Shown one piece after another: positions 31,257 through 39,981 of a DNA stretch of 64,000 bases (its first letter is position 1; every line of letters starts with the position of its first letter). The notes beneath the pieces are model-generated. The model saw nothing but the letters and a program-made list of their open reading frames with translations. It was not told the origin of the DNA and did not search any database. A program made the translations under genes and the position numbers. This DNA comes from Arthrobacter sp. (lineage in GTDB: Bacteria; Actinomycetota; Actinomycetes; Actinomycetales; Micrococcaceae), in the NCBI GenBank assembly GCA_031277795.1, contig JAITLQ010000002.1:124001-188000 (forward strand), read 5' to 3'.

Positions 31257-33974
31257 GTGACTGACGCCGCCAAGTCCGCTTCCGTGGACGCCCCCCGCCC
31301 CCGCATCCTGGTCCTCGACGGGCACTCGATGGCCTTCAGGGCCTTCTACGCCCTGAACTACGAGAACTTCTACACGGACAAGGGTGAGTTCACCAACGCC
31401 GTCTACGGCTTCACCTCCATGCTCCTGAAGATGATCGAACAGCGCGAGCCGACCCACGTGGCGGTCGCGTTCGACCTCTCCGGGCCCACCTTCCGTTCGG
31501 AGGAGTACGAGGAGTACAAGGGCGGCCGCGACGCCACCCCCGAGCCGTTCAAGGGGCAGATCGAGATGATCGAGGCCCTCATGCATGCCCTGAACATCCC
31601 CACGATCTCGATGGAGGGTTTCGAGGCGGACGACATCATCGCCTCGGTCTCCAGCCAGGGGCAGGCGGCCGGCTACGACGTCATCGTCGTTTCCGGCGAC
31701 CGCGACGCCTTCCAGCTCATCGACGAGCACGTCACGGTGCTCTATCCCAAGAAGGGTGTCTCGGACATCCCGCCCATGGACGCCGACGCGGTCATGGAGA
31801 AGTACGGCGTGTGGCCGGCCAACTACCCCGACCTCGCGGCGCTCGTGGGGGAGAAGGCCGACAACCTGCCCGGCGTCCCCGGCGTGGGCCCCAAGACCGC
31901 CGCCAAGTGGATCAACCTCTACGGCACGGCGGAGCAGGTGCTCGAACACGCCGATGAGATCAGGGGCAAGGCGGGGGAGAACCTGCGGGCCCACGCGGAC
32001 GATGTGCGGCGCAACCGCAAGCTCAACGCCCTGGTGCGCACGCTCGAGCTGCCCGTCCCGTTCGAGGAGATGGAGCTGGGCACGCCCGATGCCCAGGAGC
32101 TCGACGCGCTGTTCACACGCTTCGAGTTCAAGACGCTGCGCAAGCGCGTGGCCGACGTCTTCGCGGTGAGCGCCGAGCCGGCCGAGCAGGTCGAGGTGCC
32201 GGAGGCCCAGCTGCTGGCCGACGCCGGGGCGTTGGCGGCGTGGATCGGCGCCGGGGCCGGTGCGGTGCACGCCCTCGCCGCGCAGATCGAGATGCCGGAC
32301 GGCGCCCTGCCCGGCTCCCCGGGCGACGTCGCCTCCCTCGCCCTGGCCCGCGAGGGCGCCACGGCGTGGATCGATCCCACCGAGCTGGACGCCGAGGCGA
32401 CGCAAGCCCTGGCCGACTACCTCGCCGACTCCGGGGCGCCGAAGGTGCTGCACGACGCGAAGGTGGCGCTCAAGGCCTTCAGGGCTCGCGGGCTCGAGCT
32501 GGACGGCGTCGTGGACGACACGATGATCTCGGCCTACATCGACCAGCCGGATCGCCGCAGCCACGAGCTGAGCGATCTGGTGCAGATCTACCTCCAGGAG
32601 AGCCTCGAGGAGGAGACCGCCCCCTCGGTCCAGGGCGAGCTGGCGCTCGACCTGGATCACTCCGCCACGGCCCAGGCCGCCGCGCGCCGGGCCGACGCCG
32701 TGCGCCGCCTGCACGCGGTGCTCGCGCCCGTGCTGGAGAAGAACGGCCAGACGCCGCTCCTGCGCGACCTCGAGCTGCCGCTCTCCCGCGTGCTCGTCGA
32801 GATGGAGGCCGCCGGCATCGCGGTGGACGTCGAGCGCCTGGAGGCGCTCATCGCCGACTTCGGTGCGCAGATGGAGCGGGCCAAGGAGGAGGCCTACGCC
32901 GCGATCGGGCACGAGGTGAACCTCGGCTCGCCCAAGCAGCTGCAGGTGGTCCTCTTCGAAGAGCTCGATCTGCCCAAGACCAAGAAGATCAAGACGGGCT
33001 ACACGACCGACGCGGCGAGCCTGCAGGAGCTGCTCGAGAAGACCGGTCACCCCTTCCTCGCCGCGCTCATGGCCCACCGCGACGCGTCAAAGCTCAAGCA
33101 GACGGTCGAGGGCCTGCGCAAGGCGGTGGCCGAGGACGGTCGCATCCACACGACCTACGCGCAGACCATCGCGGCGACGGGCCGCCTCTCCTCGCTCAAC
33201 CCCAATCTGCAGAACATCCCGGTGCGCTCGGAGGAAGGGCGTCGCATCCGCGAGGTCTTCACCGTCGGGGCGGGCTACGAGATCCTGCTGACGGCCGACT
33301 ACTCGCAGATCGAGATGCGCATCCTGGTGCACCTGGCCCAGGACGAGGCGCTCATCCAGGCCTTCAAGGACGGCGAGGACCTGCATCGCTTCGTCGGCTC
33401 CCACGTCTTCGGGGTGGAGCCGGAGGACGTCACGCCGGCCATGCGGTCCAAGGTCAAGGCCATGAGCTACGGCCTCGCCTACGGCCTGAGCTCCTTCGGC
33501 CTCTCCAAGCAGCTGAACATCGGGGTGGACGAGGCCCGCACGCTCATGAGCGACTACTACAAGCGCTTCGGCGCGGTGCGGGAGTACCTCAGCGGCGTCG
33601 TCACGCAGGCCCACAAGGACGGCTTCACCGAGACGCTGCTCGGCCGTCGCCGCAACCTGCCCGATCTCAAGTCCGATGTGCGTCAGGCCAAGGACGCGGC
33701 GGAGCGCGCCGCCCTCAACGCGCCCATCCAGGGCACGGCCGCCGACATCATCAAGGTGGCCATGCTCAAGGTGCGGGCGCGCCTCGAGGCGGCCGGCCTG
33801 CGTTCGCGGCTCCTGCTGCAGGTGCACGATGAATTGGTGCTCGAGGTCGCCCCCGGCGAGCTCGAGGCCGTCACGGCGCTGGTCGAGGAAGAGATGGGTT
33901 CCGCCATGGAGCTCTCCGTCCCGCTCGATGTGCACGTGGGCGTCGGCGCCACCTGGCACGACGCCGCCCACTAG
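31257..33974 (+). CDS. polA: DNA polymerase I
   Basis: PolA fills repair gaps and replaces RNA primers. The GTG at 31257 was chosen from the -10 box seven bases upstream; the protein then has 905 residues. The N-terminal 5'-nuclease domain (about 17-310) has LVLDGHSMAFRAFYAL, GFEADDIIAS and VVSGDRDAFQL. The middle 3'-5' exonuclease domain lacks the metal-binding DxE motif (the strand reads SLALAREGATAW), so proofreading is probably absent. The polymerase domain has TADYSQIEMRIL, the O-helix KVKAMSYGLAYG and VHDELVLEV. Tyr replaces the Phe of E. coli PolA in the O-helix, as in mycobacterial PolA. Confidence 0.96.
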   Translation: MTDAAKSASVDAPRPRILVLDGHSMAFRAFYALNYENFYTDKGEFTNAVYGFTSMLLKMIEQREPTHVAVAFDLSGPTFRSEEYEEYKGGRDATPEPFKGQIEMIEALMHALNIPTISMEGFEADDIIASVSSQGQAAGYDVIVVSGDRDAFQLIDEHVTVLYPKKGVSDIPPMDADAVMEKYGVWPANYPDLAALVGEKADNLPGVPGVGPKTAAKWINLYGTAEQVLEHADEIRGKAGENLRAHADDVRRNRKLNALVRTLELPVPFEEMELGTPDAQELDALFTRFEFKTLRKRVADVFAVSAEPAEQVEVPEAQLLADAGALAAWIGAGAGAVHALAAQIEMPDGALPGSPGDVASLALAREGATAWIDPTELDAEATQALADYLADSGAPKVLHDAKVALKAFRARGLELDGVVDDTMISAYIDQPDRRSHELSDLVQIYLQESLEEETAPSVQGELALDLDHSATAQAAARRADAVRRLHAVLAPVLEKNGQTPLLRDLELPLSRVLVEMEAAGIAVDVERLEALIADFGAQMERAKEEAYAAIGHEVNLGSPKQLQVVLFEELDLPKTKKIKTGYTTDAASLQELLEKTGHPFLAALMAHRDASKLKQTVEGLRKAVAEDGRIHTTYAQTIAATGRLSSLNPNLQNIPVRSEEGRRIREVFTVGAGYEILLTADYSQIEMRILVHLAQDEALIQAFKDGEDLHRFVGSHVFGVEPEDVTPAMRSKVKAMSYGLAYGLSSFGLSKQLNIGVDEARTLMSDYYKRFGAVREYLSGVVTQAHKDGFTETLLGRRRNLPDLKSDVRQAKDAAERAALNAPIQGTAADIIKVAMLKVRARLEAAGLRSRLLLQVHDELVLEVAPGELEAVTALVEEEMGSAMELSVPLDVHVGVGATWHDAAH

Positions 33975-34026
33975 GCGCCGTCCCTCCCCGTCCACCCCCA
34001 TCCCACGTTTGTCAGGAGTCACGCAC

Positions 34027-35343
34027 ATGAGCGCGTTGCGCTACGAGTCGTTCACCGTCCAGGGCGCCGCAGGCACTTTCGATGAGCGGGCGGCCGAGTT
34101 TGTTCGCGCCATCGACTACGGCTTCCTCGACGAGCCGCGAGGTGCCGAGCTGGAGATCGCCCAGCTGGACCGTTTCCGCGCGGAGAACACGCTGCTCACG
34201 GCGGTGTACGACGACGCACAGCCGGCCGGCTCGCTCGCGGCCGGCCGGCCCGTCGCCACCTTCGGCGACTACGTCGGCTCCGTCGGGGTGGCCCAGGGGG
34301 CCACGCTCCCGGCGCAGATGGTGACGGAGGTGACGGTGCGGGGCACGCACCGCCGCCGCGGGATCCTCTCCGCCATGATGCACGGGGCCCTGGAGCGGGC
34401 CAAACGCGAGGGCCTCCCGCTCTCGCTGCTCACGGCCTCGGAGGGCGGCATCTACGGCCGCTACGGCTTCGGTTGCGCCGCCTACTCGACCGAGGTCACG
34501 ATCCGGGTGCGCGACGGCCTCGGGCTGCGCCAGGAAGCGGCCGAGGCGCTGCGGGCCGCGGGCCTGACGGTGATCGTCCCCACCTGGGAGGCCTTCGCCC
34601 GCTGCTACGAGGACGCCTTTGCCGCTTTCCAGGAGACGACGCCCGGCCAGACGGGCCACACGCACGCCTACCGCCGCCGCGCGGCCGGGGAGACGAACGC
34701 GTGGGCCATCAAGGGGCACGACGAGCGGCTGCGCCCGCTGCTCGTGCTCGGGCCGGACGGGGCCGCGCGCGGCTTCGCCCTCTCCAAGTTCGGCGGATTC
34801 AAAGAGCAGCCGACGCGGCTGAAGATCGTCGACCTCGGCGCCGCCGACCGGCTCGCCGAGCTGGCCCTGTGGGAGGCGCTCGCGGCCACCGACCTCGTCG
34901 AGGAGCTCGTGTGGCGCGAGGCGCCGGACGACTTCGCCCTGGGCTGGGCCCTGGTCAACCAGCGCGATGTCTCGCGCGGGCGCCGCGCCGATCACCTCTG
35001 GGTCCGCGTGCTCGACGTCGTCGACGCCTTCAACGCGCGCGGCCTGGGCGCGGACGGCGCCGTGGTGCTCGAGGTGCAGGATCGCCTCGGCCTCATTGCG
35101 GGGGAGTACACGCTCGGCCGCGACGCGGGCGAGACCGTGTGCGCCCCCGGCGCAGCAGGCGCGGGCGCCGAGGCACCGCGCCTGAGCCTCGACGCCGAGG
35201 CGCTCGGTTCGCTCTATCTCGGCACCGTGAGCGTGAGCGAGCTGGTCAGCTACGGCCGCGCCCGCGTCGAGGCCTCCGCGCCGGCGGCGCTCGACGCCCT
35301 CTTCGCACCGAGCCGCGCGCCGCGCAATAGCTACACCTTCTAG
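34027..35343 (+). CDS. Eis-like GNAT N-acetyltransferase
   Basis: The 438-residue protein resembles Eis (enhanced intracellular survival), an acetyltransferase with two GNAT domains and an SCP2-like C-terminal domain. The acetyl-CoA loop is TEVTVRGTHRRRGILSAMM (about residues 99-117). The following EGGIYGRYGFGCA supplies the Tyr used as general acid. The protein ends in NSYTF; in Eis the C-terminal Phe carboxylate acts as general base, and it is kept here. Known relatives acetylate aminoglycosides and some proteins, but the native substrate is unknown. AGGAG lies 9 bases before the ATG. It sits alone between polA and rpsA. Confidence 0.85.
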   Translation: MSALRYESFTVQGAAGTFDERAAEFVRAIDYGFLDEPRGAELEIAQLDRFRAENTLLTAVYDDAQPAGSLAAGRPVATFGDYVGSVGVAQGATLPAQMVTEVTVRGTHRRRGILSAMMHGALERAKREGLPLSLLTASEGGIYGRYGFGCAAYSTEVTIRVRDGLGLRQEAAEALRAAGLTVIVPTWEAFARCYEDAFAAFQETTPGQTGHTHAYRRRAAGETNAWAIKGHDERLRPLLVLGPDGAARGFALSKFGGFKEQPTRLKIVDLGAADRLAELALWEALAATDLVEELVWREAPDDFALGWALVNQRDVSRGRRADHLWVRVLDVVDAFNARGLGADGAVVLEVQDRLGLIAGEYTLGRDAGETVCAPGAAGAGAEAPRLSLDAEALGSLYLGTVSVSELVSYGRARVEASAPAALDALFAPSRAPRNSYTF

Positions 35344-35369
35344 GCGCTGGAGCGGAGGGCGAGGGCCGG

Positions 35370-35392
35370 GCTGTGAGATCCCTCACGGCCCG
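35370..35392 (+). promoter_or_regulatory. Candidate operator upstream of rpsA, shared with gap
   Basis: GCTGTGAGAT, two bases and CTCACGGCCCG. The inner part reads TGTGA-N6-TCACG, the spacing of CRP/GlxR- or Rex-type sites. A near copy lies before gap at 63062-63086 with a spacer two bases longer. It lies about 57 bases upstream of the predicted rpsA transcription start. It could also fold as a hairpin (GGGCTGTGAG/CTCACGGCCC) ending the preceding gene. Confidence 0.5.
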
Positions 35393-35400
35393 CTCCGGCT

Positions 35401-35430
35401 TTGACCCGGGGCCCCGCCCGACCGTAGACT
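35401..35430 (+). promoter_or_regulatory. rpsA promoter
   Basis: TTGACC (35401-35406) and TAGACT (35425-35430) are separated by 18 bases, the best -35/-10 pair in the window. Transcription would start near 35437, giving a leader of about 108 bases. Confidence 0.7.
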
Positions 35431-35544
35431 AGGACGGTCCGCGCCTTCGCGTGCGCGAACGCAGTACCACCCCTAACCACTCGGTGTGGCGGCCCATCTG
35501 CCGCAGACCGACCGATTTCCTATCCGTATCGGAGCCCCTTCTAC

Positions 35545-37014
35545 ATGACGATCACGAACCCGGACAAGACCGGAATCCCGCAGGTTGCCGTCAACGACAT
35601 CGGCAGCGCAGAGGACTTCCTCGCCGCCGTCGACGCCACGATCAAGTACTTCAACGACGGTGACCTCGTTGAGGGTCAGGTCGTCAAGGTTGATCACGAC
35701 GAGGTCCTGCTGGACATCGGGTACAAGACCGAGGGTGTCATCCCGTCTCGCGAGCTCTCCATCAAGCACGATGTGGATCCGTCCGACGTCGTCGGGGTTG
35801 GCGACACCGTCGAGGCCCTCGTTCTCACCAAGGAGGACAAGGAAGGCCGCCTGATCCTGTCCAAGAAGCGCGCTCAGTACGAGCGTGCCTGGGGCGACAT
35901 CGAGAAGGTCAAGGAAGAGGACGGCGTCGTCACCGGCACCGTCATCGAGGTCGTCAAGGGTGGCCTCATCCTCGACATCGGCCTGCGCGGCTTCCTGCCC
36001 GCCTCCCTCGTCGAGATGCGTCGCGTCCGCGACCTGGCCCCCTACATCGGTCAGCAGCTCGAGGCCAAGATCATCGAATTGGACAAGAACCGCAACAACG
36101 TGGTCCTGTCCCGCCGTGCCTGGCTCGAGGAGACCCAGTCGGCCGTTCGCACCGACTTCCTCAACAAGCTCGAGAAGGGCCAGGTCCGCGAGGGCGTCGT
36201 GTCCTCCATCGTCAACTTCGGTGCCTTCGTGGACCTGGGTGGCGTCGACGGCCTGGTGCACGTCTCCGAGCTGTCCTGGAAGCACATCGATCACCCGTCC
36301 GAGGTCGTCGAGGTTGGCCAGAAGGTCACCGTCGAGGTGCTCGAGGTCGACATGGACCGCGAGCGCGTCTCCCTGTCCCTGAAGGCCACCCAGGAAGATC
36401 CGTGGCAGGCCTTCGCCCGCACCCACGCCCTGGGCCAGGTTGTCCCGGGCAAGGTCACCAAGCTCGTTCCCTTCGGCGCGTTCGTGCGTGTCGAGGACGG
36501 CATCGAGGGCCTCGTGCACATCTCCGAGCTGGCCGAGCGTCACATCGACCTCGCCGAGCAGGTTGTGTCCGTGGGCGAGGAGATCTTCGTCAAGGTCATC
36601 GACATCGATCTCGAGCGTCGCCGCATCTCGCTGTCCCTCAAGCAGGCCAACGAGGGCGTCGATCCCGAGGGCACCGAGTTCGACCCGGCGCTGTACGGCA
36701 TGGCCGCCGAGTACGACGAGCAGGGCAACTACAAGTACCCCGAGGGCTTCGATCCGGAGACCAACGAGTGGCTTGAGGGCTACGAGGCGCAGCGCGCCGC
36801 GTGGGAGGCTCAGTACGCCGAGGCTCAGGCCCGCTGGGAGGCCCACAAGAAGCAGGTTGCCGCCGCCGCCGAGCAGGATGCCGCCGCCGGCACCGCCGCC
36901 CCGGCTCCGGCCTCGTACTCCTCCGAGGCCCCCGTGGCCGAGGAGGCCGAGCACGGCACCCTGGCTTCCGACGAGGCCCTCGCCGCTCTGCGCGAGAAGC
37001 TGACCGGCAACTGA
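35545..37014 (+). CDS. rpsA: 30S ribosomal protein S1
   Basis: S1 binds mRNA on the small subunit. The 489 residues contain four S1 OB-fold repeats, at about 37-108, 124-190, 210-278 and 295-364. They are recognised by GQVVKVDHDEVLLDIGYKTE, GGLILDIGLRGFLPASL, GVVSSIVNFGAFVDLGGVDG and KLVPFGAFVRVEDGIEG. Each of the last two ends in RxSLSLK. The 120-residue C-terminal tail is Ala/Glu-rich and low in structure. Four repeats, not six, is the actinobacterial pattern. The tail resembles the region implicated in trans-translation work on mycobacterial RpsA. Codon use is less GC3-extreme than in its neighbours, as expected for high expression. Confidence 0.97.
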   Translation: MTITNPDKTGIPQVAVNDIGSAEDFLAAVDATIKYFNDGDLVEGQVVKVDHDEVLLDIGYKTEGVIPSRELSIKHDVDPSDVVGVGDTVEALVLTKEDKEGRLILSKKRAQYERAWGDIEKVKEEDGVVTGTVIEVVKGGLILDIGLRGFLPASLVEMRRVRDLAPYIGQQLEAKIIELDKNRNNVVLSRRAWLEETQSAVRTDFLNKLEKGQVREGVVSSIVNFGAFVDLGGVDGLVHVSELSWKHIDHPSEVVEVGQKVTVEVLEVDMDRERVSLSLKATQEDPWQAFARTHALGQVVPGKVTKLVPFGAFVRVEDGIEGLVHISELAERHIDLAEQVVSVGEEIFVKVIDIDLERRRISLSLKQANEGVDPEGTEFDPALYGMAAEYDEQGNYKYPEGFDPETNEWLEGYEAQRAAWEAQYAEAQARWEAHKKQVAAAAEQDAAAGTAAPAPASYSSEAPVAEEAEHGTLASDEALAALREKLTGN

Positions 37015-37055
37015 CCCGGCGCCGGTCGCCAGACCGGCACGGTTCACACCGCCAC

Positions 37056-37099
37056 ACGGGGCGGGTCCCTCCTCACGGAGGGGCCCGCCCCGTTGCTTT
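37056..37099 (+). terminator. Terminator after rpsA
   Basis: ACGGGGCGGGTCCCTCC and GGAGGGGCCCGCCCCGT form a 17-bp stem (one U-G pair) with a TCAC loop, followed by the broken U tract TTGCTTT. Confidence 0.85.
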
Positions 37100-37185
37100 C
37101 CCCGCGCCGTCCGGCCGGGGCAAGACTCACCCCAGCCCGCGCCGACAGGGTGCCGGAAACACAACAGGATCAGGTGGAAGCAACG

Positions 37186-37527
37186 ATGCAGGAATGGGTG
37201 CGCGTCACGCGCGAGGACGGGGAGACCGTTGGCTGGCTGGAGCCGCTCGATGCCGGCTACGAGCTCCTGCGGCCGCGGGACGTCTTGGGGCATCCGGCGG
37301 GGCCGGACGCGGCCTGGGTCGAGGCGGAGGAGAGCGTGCAGGAGTGCGGGCTGAGCCACCTCGCTCGGGAATGGACCCTGGACGGCGAGCCGACGCGCCT
37401 GGCCCTGCTCGAGGTCTCGCCCCGGGGGATCGTCGTGGCGCCGGCGCTGCAGACGAAGGCGCTGGTGCCCGCCGAGCGCACCGTGGTGTCCTGGCCGGAC
37501 ACGGCCGGGCGCCTGCGCTTGGCCTAG
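37186..37527 (+). CDS. Hypothetical protein
   Basis: I do not recognise this 113-residue protein. The ATG at 37186 was chosen because GGTGGAAG precedes it and the residues before it look non-coding. It is acidic and soluble, without signal peptide or membrane helix, and opens MQEWVRVTREDGETVGWLEP. The pattern of short strands (GETVGWLEPLD, TRLALLEVSPRGIVVAPAL, RTVVSWPDTAGRLRLA) suggests a small beta-rich fold. It lies between the rpsA terminator and a convergent methyltransferase gene, with 19 bases between the two stops. Nothing in the context fixes a role. Confidence 0.6.
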   Translation: MQEWVRVTREDGETVGWLEPLDAGYELLRPRDVLGHPAGPDAAWVEAEESVQECGLSHLAREWTLDGEPTRLALLEVSPRGIVVAPALQTKALVPAERTVVSWPDTAGRLRLA

Positions 37528-37546
37528 GGCTGGCTCTCGCCGCGCG

Positions 37547-38704
37547 TCAGCCGCGGCGCGTCGAGGCGGTCACGGTGAAGGTGCGGTCGCGGGCGAGCTG
37601 TTCGGTGGGGCCGACGAGGCGCTCGAGCCGCGGGCGGTAGCGCAGGTGCGAGTTCCACACGCACAGGAGCGTGCCGCCCGGGCGCAGCATCCGCGCGGCC
37701 TCGCGCATGAGCTTCGTGGCGATGCCCGTGTGCACCGTGCCGCCCTGATGGAAGGGCGGGTTCAGGAGCACGACGTCGGCCGCCCCCTCCGCGAGGTGGT
37801 CGCCACCGTCCGCCCTCACCACGCGGGCGCGCCTCGCCACGCCGCTCGCCTCGAGCGAGGCGGCAGCCGCGGCGACGGCGTCGCGGGAGTCGTCGGTCGC
37901 CTCGATGCGGGCGCCCGGCCACGTGAGGGCGGCCCAGGCCGCGATCGTGCCGTTGCCGCAACCGAGGTCGACCACGGTGGCCGGGTCGTTTCCCGCCGCC
38001 GTGCCGCGCGCCGCCAGCGTGTCCAGGAGCAGGCGGGTGCCCGGATCCAGGGCCGCACCGCCGAAGGACTCGGCCTCGCCGCGCAGCTCGAGGCGTTGGC
38101 CGCCCACCGTGACGCTCGCGCTACCGCCCGGCGGCACCGCGAGCGAGCGTTCTGCGTCCCGGTGCACGAGCAGCAGCCGGGACTTGCGCTCGGCCAGCTG
38201 CGGCTCCACGTCGCCGAAGCCCTCGGCCAGGGGAGCGTTCATGCCCACGCTGAGGTGCTTCACACGGCCGCCCGCGAGGAGCAAGGCGCCGGAGGGGACG
38301 GCGGCGAGTTCGGCCACGGTCCGCCGCACGGCGCCGACCTGGCGGGGGAGCTGCCACAGGAGCAGCCGGGCCCCGGCCGCGCCGTCGCCGACCCGCTCGA
38401 GACGCCCGTAGCTTCCGGCAAGCCCCAGCTCGTCGGCGTTGCGATCCAGCGCCCGCTCGTGGGCGAGCCGGTCCTGGTGCACCAGCATGCCGCGCAGCCC
38501 GGCGGCCGCGAGGGCAAGCGTGATGGCGCCGTGCCGCTCGCCGACGATGAGGATCTGCTCGCCGCGCAGCCCGTGGGCGCGCGCGTGCTCGAGGCCCCGC
38601 TGGACCAGCAGCACGTCCGTCGCATCGTGGGCCTGCAGGGTGGGGTCCTCGACGTCGGGGCGGCGCCGGAGGCGCTCGAGGTCGAGGGGGAAGGGCTCGC
38701 TCAT
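37547..38704 (-). CDS. RsmC/RlmG-like class I methyltransferase
   Basis: The 385-residue protein has two halves, as in RsmC-type rRNA guanine-N2 methyltransferases: a degenerate N-terminal Rossmann domain (about 1-190) and an active C-terminal one. The SAM loop is VVDLGCGNGTIAAWA. The catalytic motif is VVLLNPPFHQGGTVHTGIA, the NPPFH form used by G1207/G1835 enzymes. The start is set by an ATGA overlap with the upstream IMPACT-family gene. Which rRNA base is modified cannot be told from sequence alone. The gene is convergent with the hypothetical gene after rpsA. Confidence 0.83.
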   Translation of the reverse strand: MSEPFPLDLERLRRRPDVEDPTLQAHDATDVLLVQRGLEHARAHGLRGEQILIVGERHGAITLALAAAGLRGMLVHQDRLAHERALDRNADELGLAGSYGRLERVGDGAAGARLLLWQLPRQVGAVRRTVAELAAVPSGALLLAGGRVKHLSVGMNAPLAEGFGDVEPQLAERKSRLLLVHRDAERSLAVPPGGSASVTVGGQRLELRGEAESFGGAALDPGTRLLLDTLAARGTAAGNDPATVVDLGCGNGTIAAWAALTWPGARIEATDDSRDAVAAAAASLEASGVARRARVVRADGGDHLAEGAADVVLLNPPFHQGGTVHTGIATKLMREAARMLRPGGTLLCVWNSHLRYRPRLERLVGPTEQLARDRTFTVTASTRRG

Positions 38705-39390
38705 GCCGCCCACGCAGCCTCTCCTGTCCTGAAGTTCACGCCACCCTGCAGGGCGGCCTCGATCTGCGCCTTGGCCGCCGCCAGGGCGGCCTCGGTGTCC
38801 GCCACCCCGAGGAACACCTCGACGCTCGCTGGCGTGTACTCGGTGCGCAGGACGGCGGGCCCGAGGTGGCGCAAGACGTTTTCACCGCGCCCGGCCTCGG
38901 CCATGGGGAGGACGACGATGAGTTCGCGGACGCGCTCGTAGGGGCGCAGCCTCGCGGCGGCGACGGCCTGCGACACCGAGTCGGAATAGGCGCGCACGAG
39001 TCCTCCGGCGCCCAGCAGGATGCCGCCGAACCAGCGGGTGGTCACGGCGACGACGTCGCTGAGGTCCCGGCGGCCCTCCACGGTCTCGCGCTGCAACAGC
39101 GCCTGCATCATGGGCACGCCGGCGGTGCCGGAGGGCTCCCCGTCGTCGCTTGAGCGCTGGACCTCGCGATCGGCGCCGAGCACGAAGGCGCTGCAGTGGT
39201 GCCTGGCGTCGTGGTGCGCCCGGCGCTGCTCCTCGATGATCGCGCGGGCGGCCTCCTCCGTGGCGACCGGCACGAGGCGGGTCAGGAAGACCGAGCGCTG
39301 GATCTCGAGGCGGTGTTCCACCTCGGCCTGCAGGGACGTGAAATGCAGCGCGCGCACCTCTGGCTGGGGGGCTGCGGGGGTGTGCGTCAC
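38701..39390 (-). CDS. IMPACT/YigZ family protein
   Basis: The 229-residue protein has an N-terminal UPF0029 domain with the family core RHHCSAFVLG, SSDDGEPSGTAGVPMMQALL and VAVTTRWFGGILLGAGGLVR. A C-terminal DUF1949-like ferredoxin-fold domain follows. YigZ proteins are linked to ribosome or translation-factor regulation by analogy with eukaryotic IMPACT; no reaction is established. I chose GTG 39390 because TAAGCT lies six bases upstream. A second in-frame GTG two codons earlier would abut that box. The stop overlaps the methyltransferase gene. Confidence 0.87.
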   Translation of the reverse strand: MTHTPAAPQPEVRALHFTSLQAEVEHRLEIQRSVFLTRLVPVATEEAARAIIEEQRRAHHDARHHCSAFVLGADREVQRSSDDGEPSGTAGVPMMQALLQRETVEGRRDLSDVVAVTTRWFGGILLGAGGLVRAYSDSVSQAVAAARLRPYERVRELIVVLPMAEAGRGENVLRHLGPAVLRTEYTPASVEVFLGVADTEAALAAAKAQIEAALQGGVNFRTGEAAWAA

Positions 39391-39396
39391 CCTCAC

Positions 39397-39402
39397 AGCT
39401 TA
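39397..39402 (-). promoter_or_regulatory. -10 box of the IMPACT/methyltransferase unit
   Basis: On the minus strand TAAGCT is followed by six bases (GTGAGG) and GTG at 39390, a leaderless arrangement. Confidence 0.55.
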
Positions 39403-39453
39403 GTTGGCTCCACAGCGCGCGTCCGTCGGCCGACGGGCTGGCGCGGCGTGGCG

Positions 39454-39459
39454 CAGGCT
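39454..39459 (+). promoter_or_regulatory. -10 box of the small membrane protein gene
   Basis: CAGGCT lies seven bases before the ATG at 39467. GAAGGA falls in the seven-base spacer but would be only one base from the start, too close for a normal ribosome site. Confidence 0.45.
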
Positions 39460-39466
39460 GAAGGAC

Positions 39467-39853
39467 ATGCAGACCCAGCAGGGCCACGGCCCACCACCGA
39501 CTCCTTCCCTCGCTCCGGCCCCCGTGGGGTGGCTCTGGATCGTCACAGGGGTGTTCGGCTGGGGGCTTTTCCTCGTGGGCGGCGCCATGGTGTTCGTCTC
39601 CGGCATGGCGTGCGCCGATGCCGGGCCGGCGTGCACCGACGTCATGGGGTGGGGCATCGTGCTCCTCCCGGTGTCGGGGCCGGTAGGCGGCGTGCTCGGC
39701 GGGCTGGGGTGGCTTCTGTGGTGGCTCTGCCGCGACCGGCCCTGGGGGAGGGGCTGGCACGTGGCGCTGGCCTGCTCGGTCATGGGCGGCATGCTCGCCG
39801 TGGCCCTCGCCTCGAGGGTCATGGCCGGTCGCGCCGGCCCGCTCTTCGGCTGA
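39467..39853 (+). CDS. Small integral membrane protein of unknown function
   Basis: The 128-residue protein starts with a Gln/Pro-rich lead (QTQQGHGPPPTPSLAPAPVG) and has three hydrophobic segments, about 20-44, 58-80 and 92-115. A pair of cysteines lies in the loop between the first two (GMACADAGPACTDV). That loop may face outside and could form a disulfide. I recognise no family. The gene is divergent from the IMPACT-family gene, and coaE follows after 140 bases. Confidence 0.6.
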   Translation: MQTQQGHGPPPTPSLAPAPVGWLWIVTGVFGWGLFLVGGAMVFVSGMACADAGPACTDVMGWGIVLLPVSGPVGGVLGGLGWLLWWLCRDRPWGRGWHVALACSVMGGMLAVALASRVMAGRAGPLFG

Positions 39854-39897
39854 GCGGGTGCGACGCCGGTGTCCGACGAACGTCGCGAGCCCCTCGC

Positions 39898-39928
39898 GGA
39901 GCGGCCGGCGGAGCGGCCGGCGGCGCGG
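39898..39928 (+). repeat. 12-bp tandem repeat
   Basis: GGAGCGGCCGGC occurs twice in direct contact (39898-39909 and 39910-39921) with a partial third copy. It lies in the gap before coaE. Confidence 0.8.
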
Positions 39929-39949
39929 GCGGGGCCGTTGAAGCTGCGC

Positions 39950-39980
39950 GCCGGGGTGCGCTGGCGCGAGCCGGGGTGCG
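39950..39980 (+). promoter_or_regulatory. Direct repeats at the coaE promoter
   Basis: GCCGGGGTGCG occurs at 39950-39960 and again at 39970-39980, 20 bases apart centre to centre (two helical turns). The second copy ends one base before the coaE -10. This is a possible binding site for a dimeric regulator, or the result of a local duplication. Confidence 0.5.
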
Positions 39981-39981
39981 G

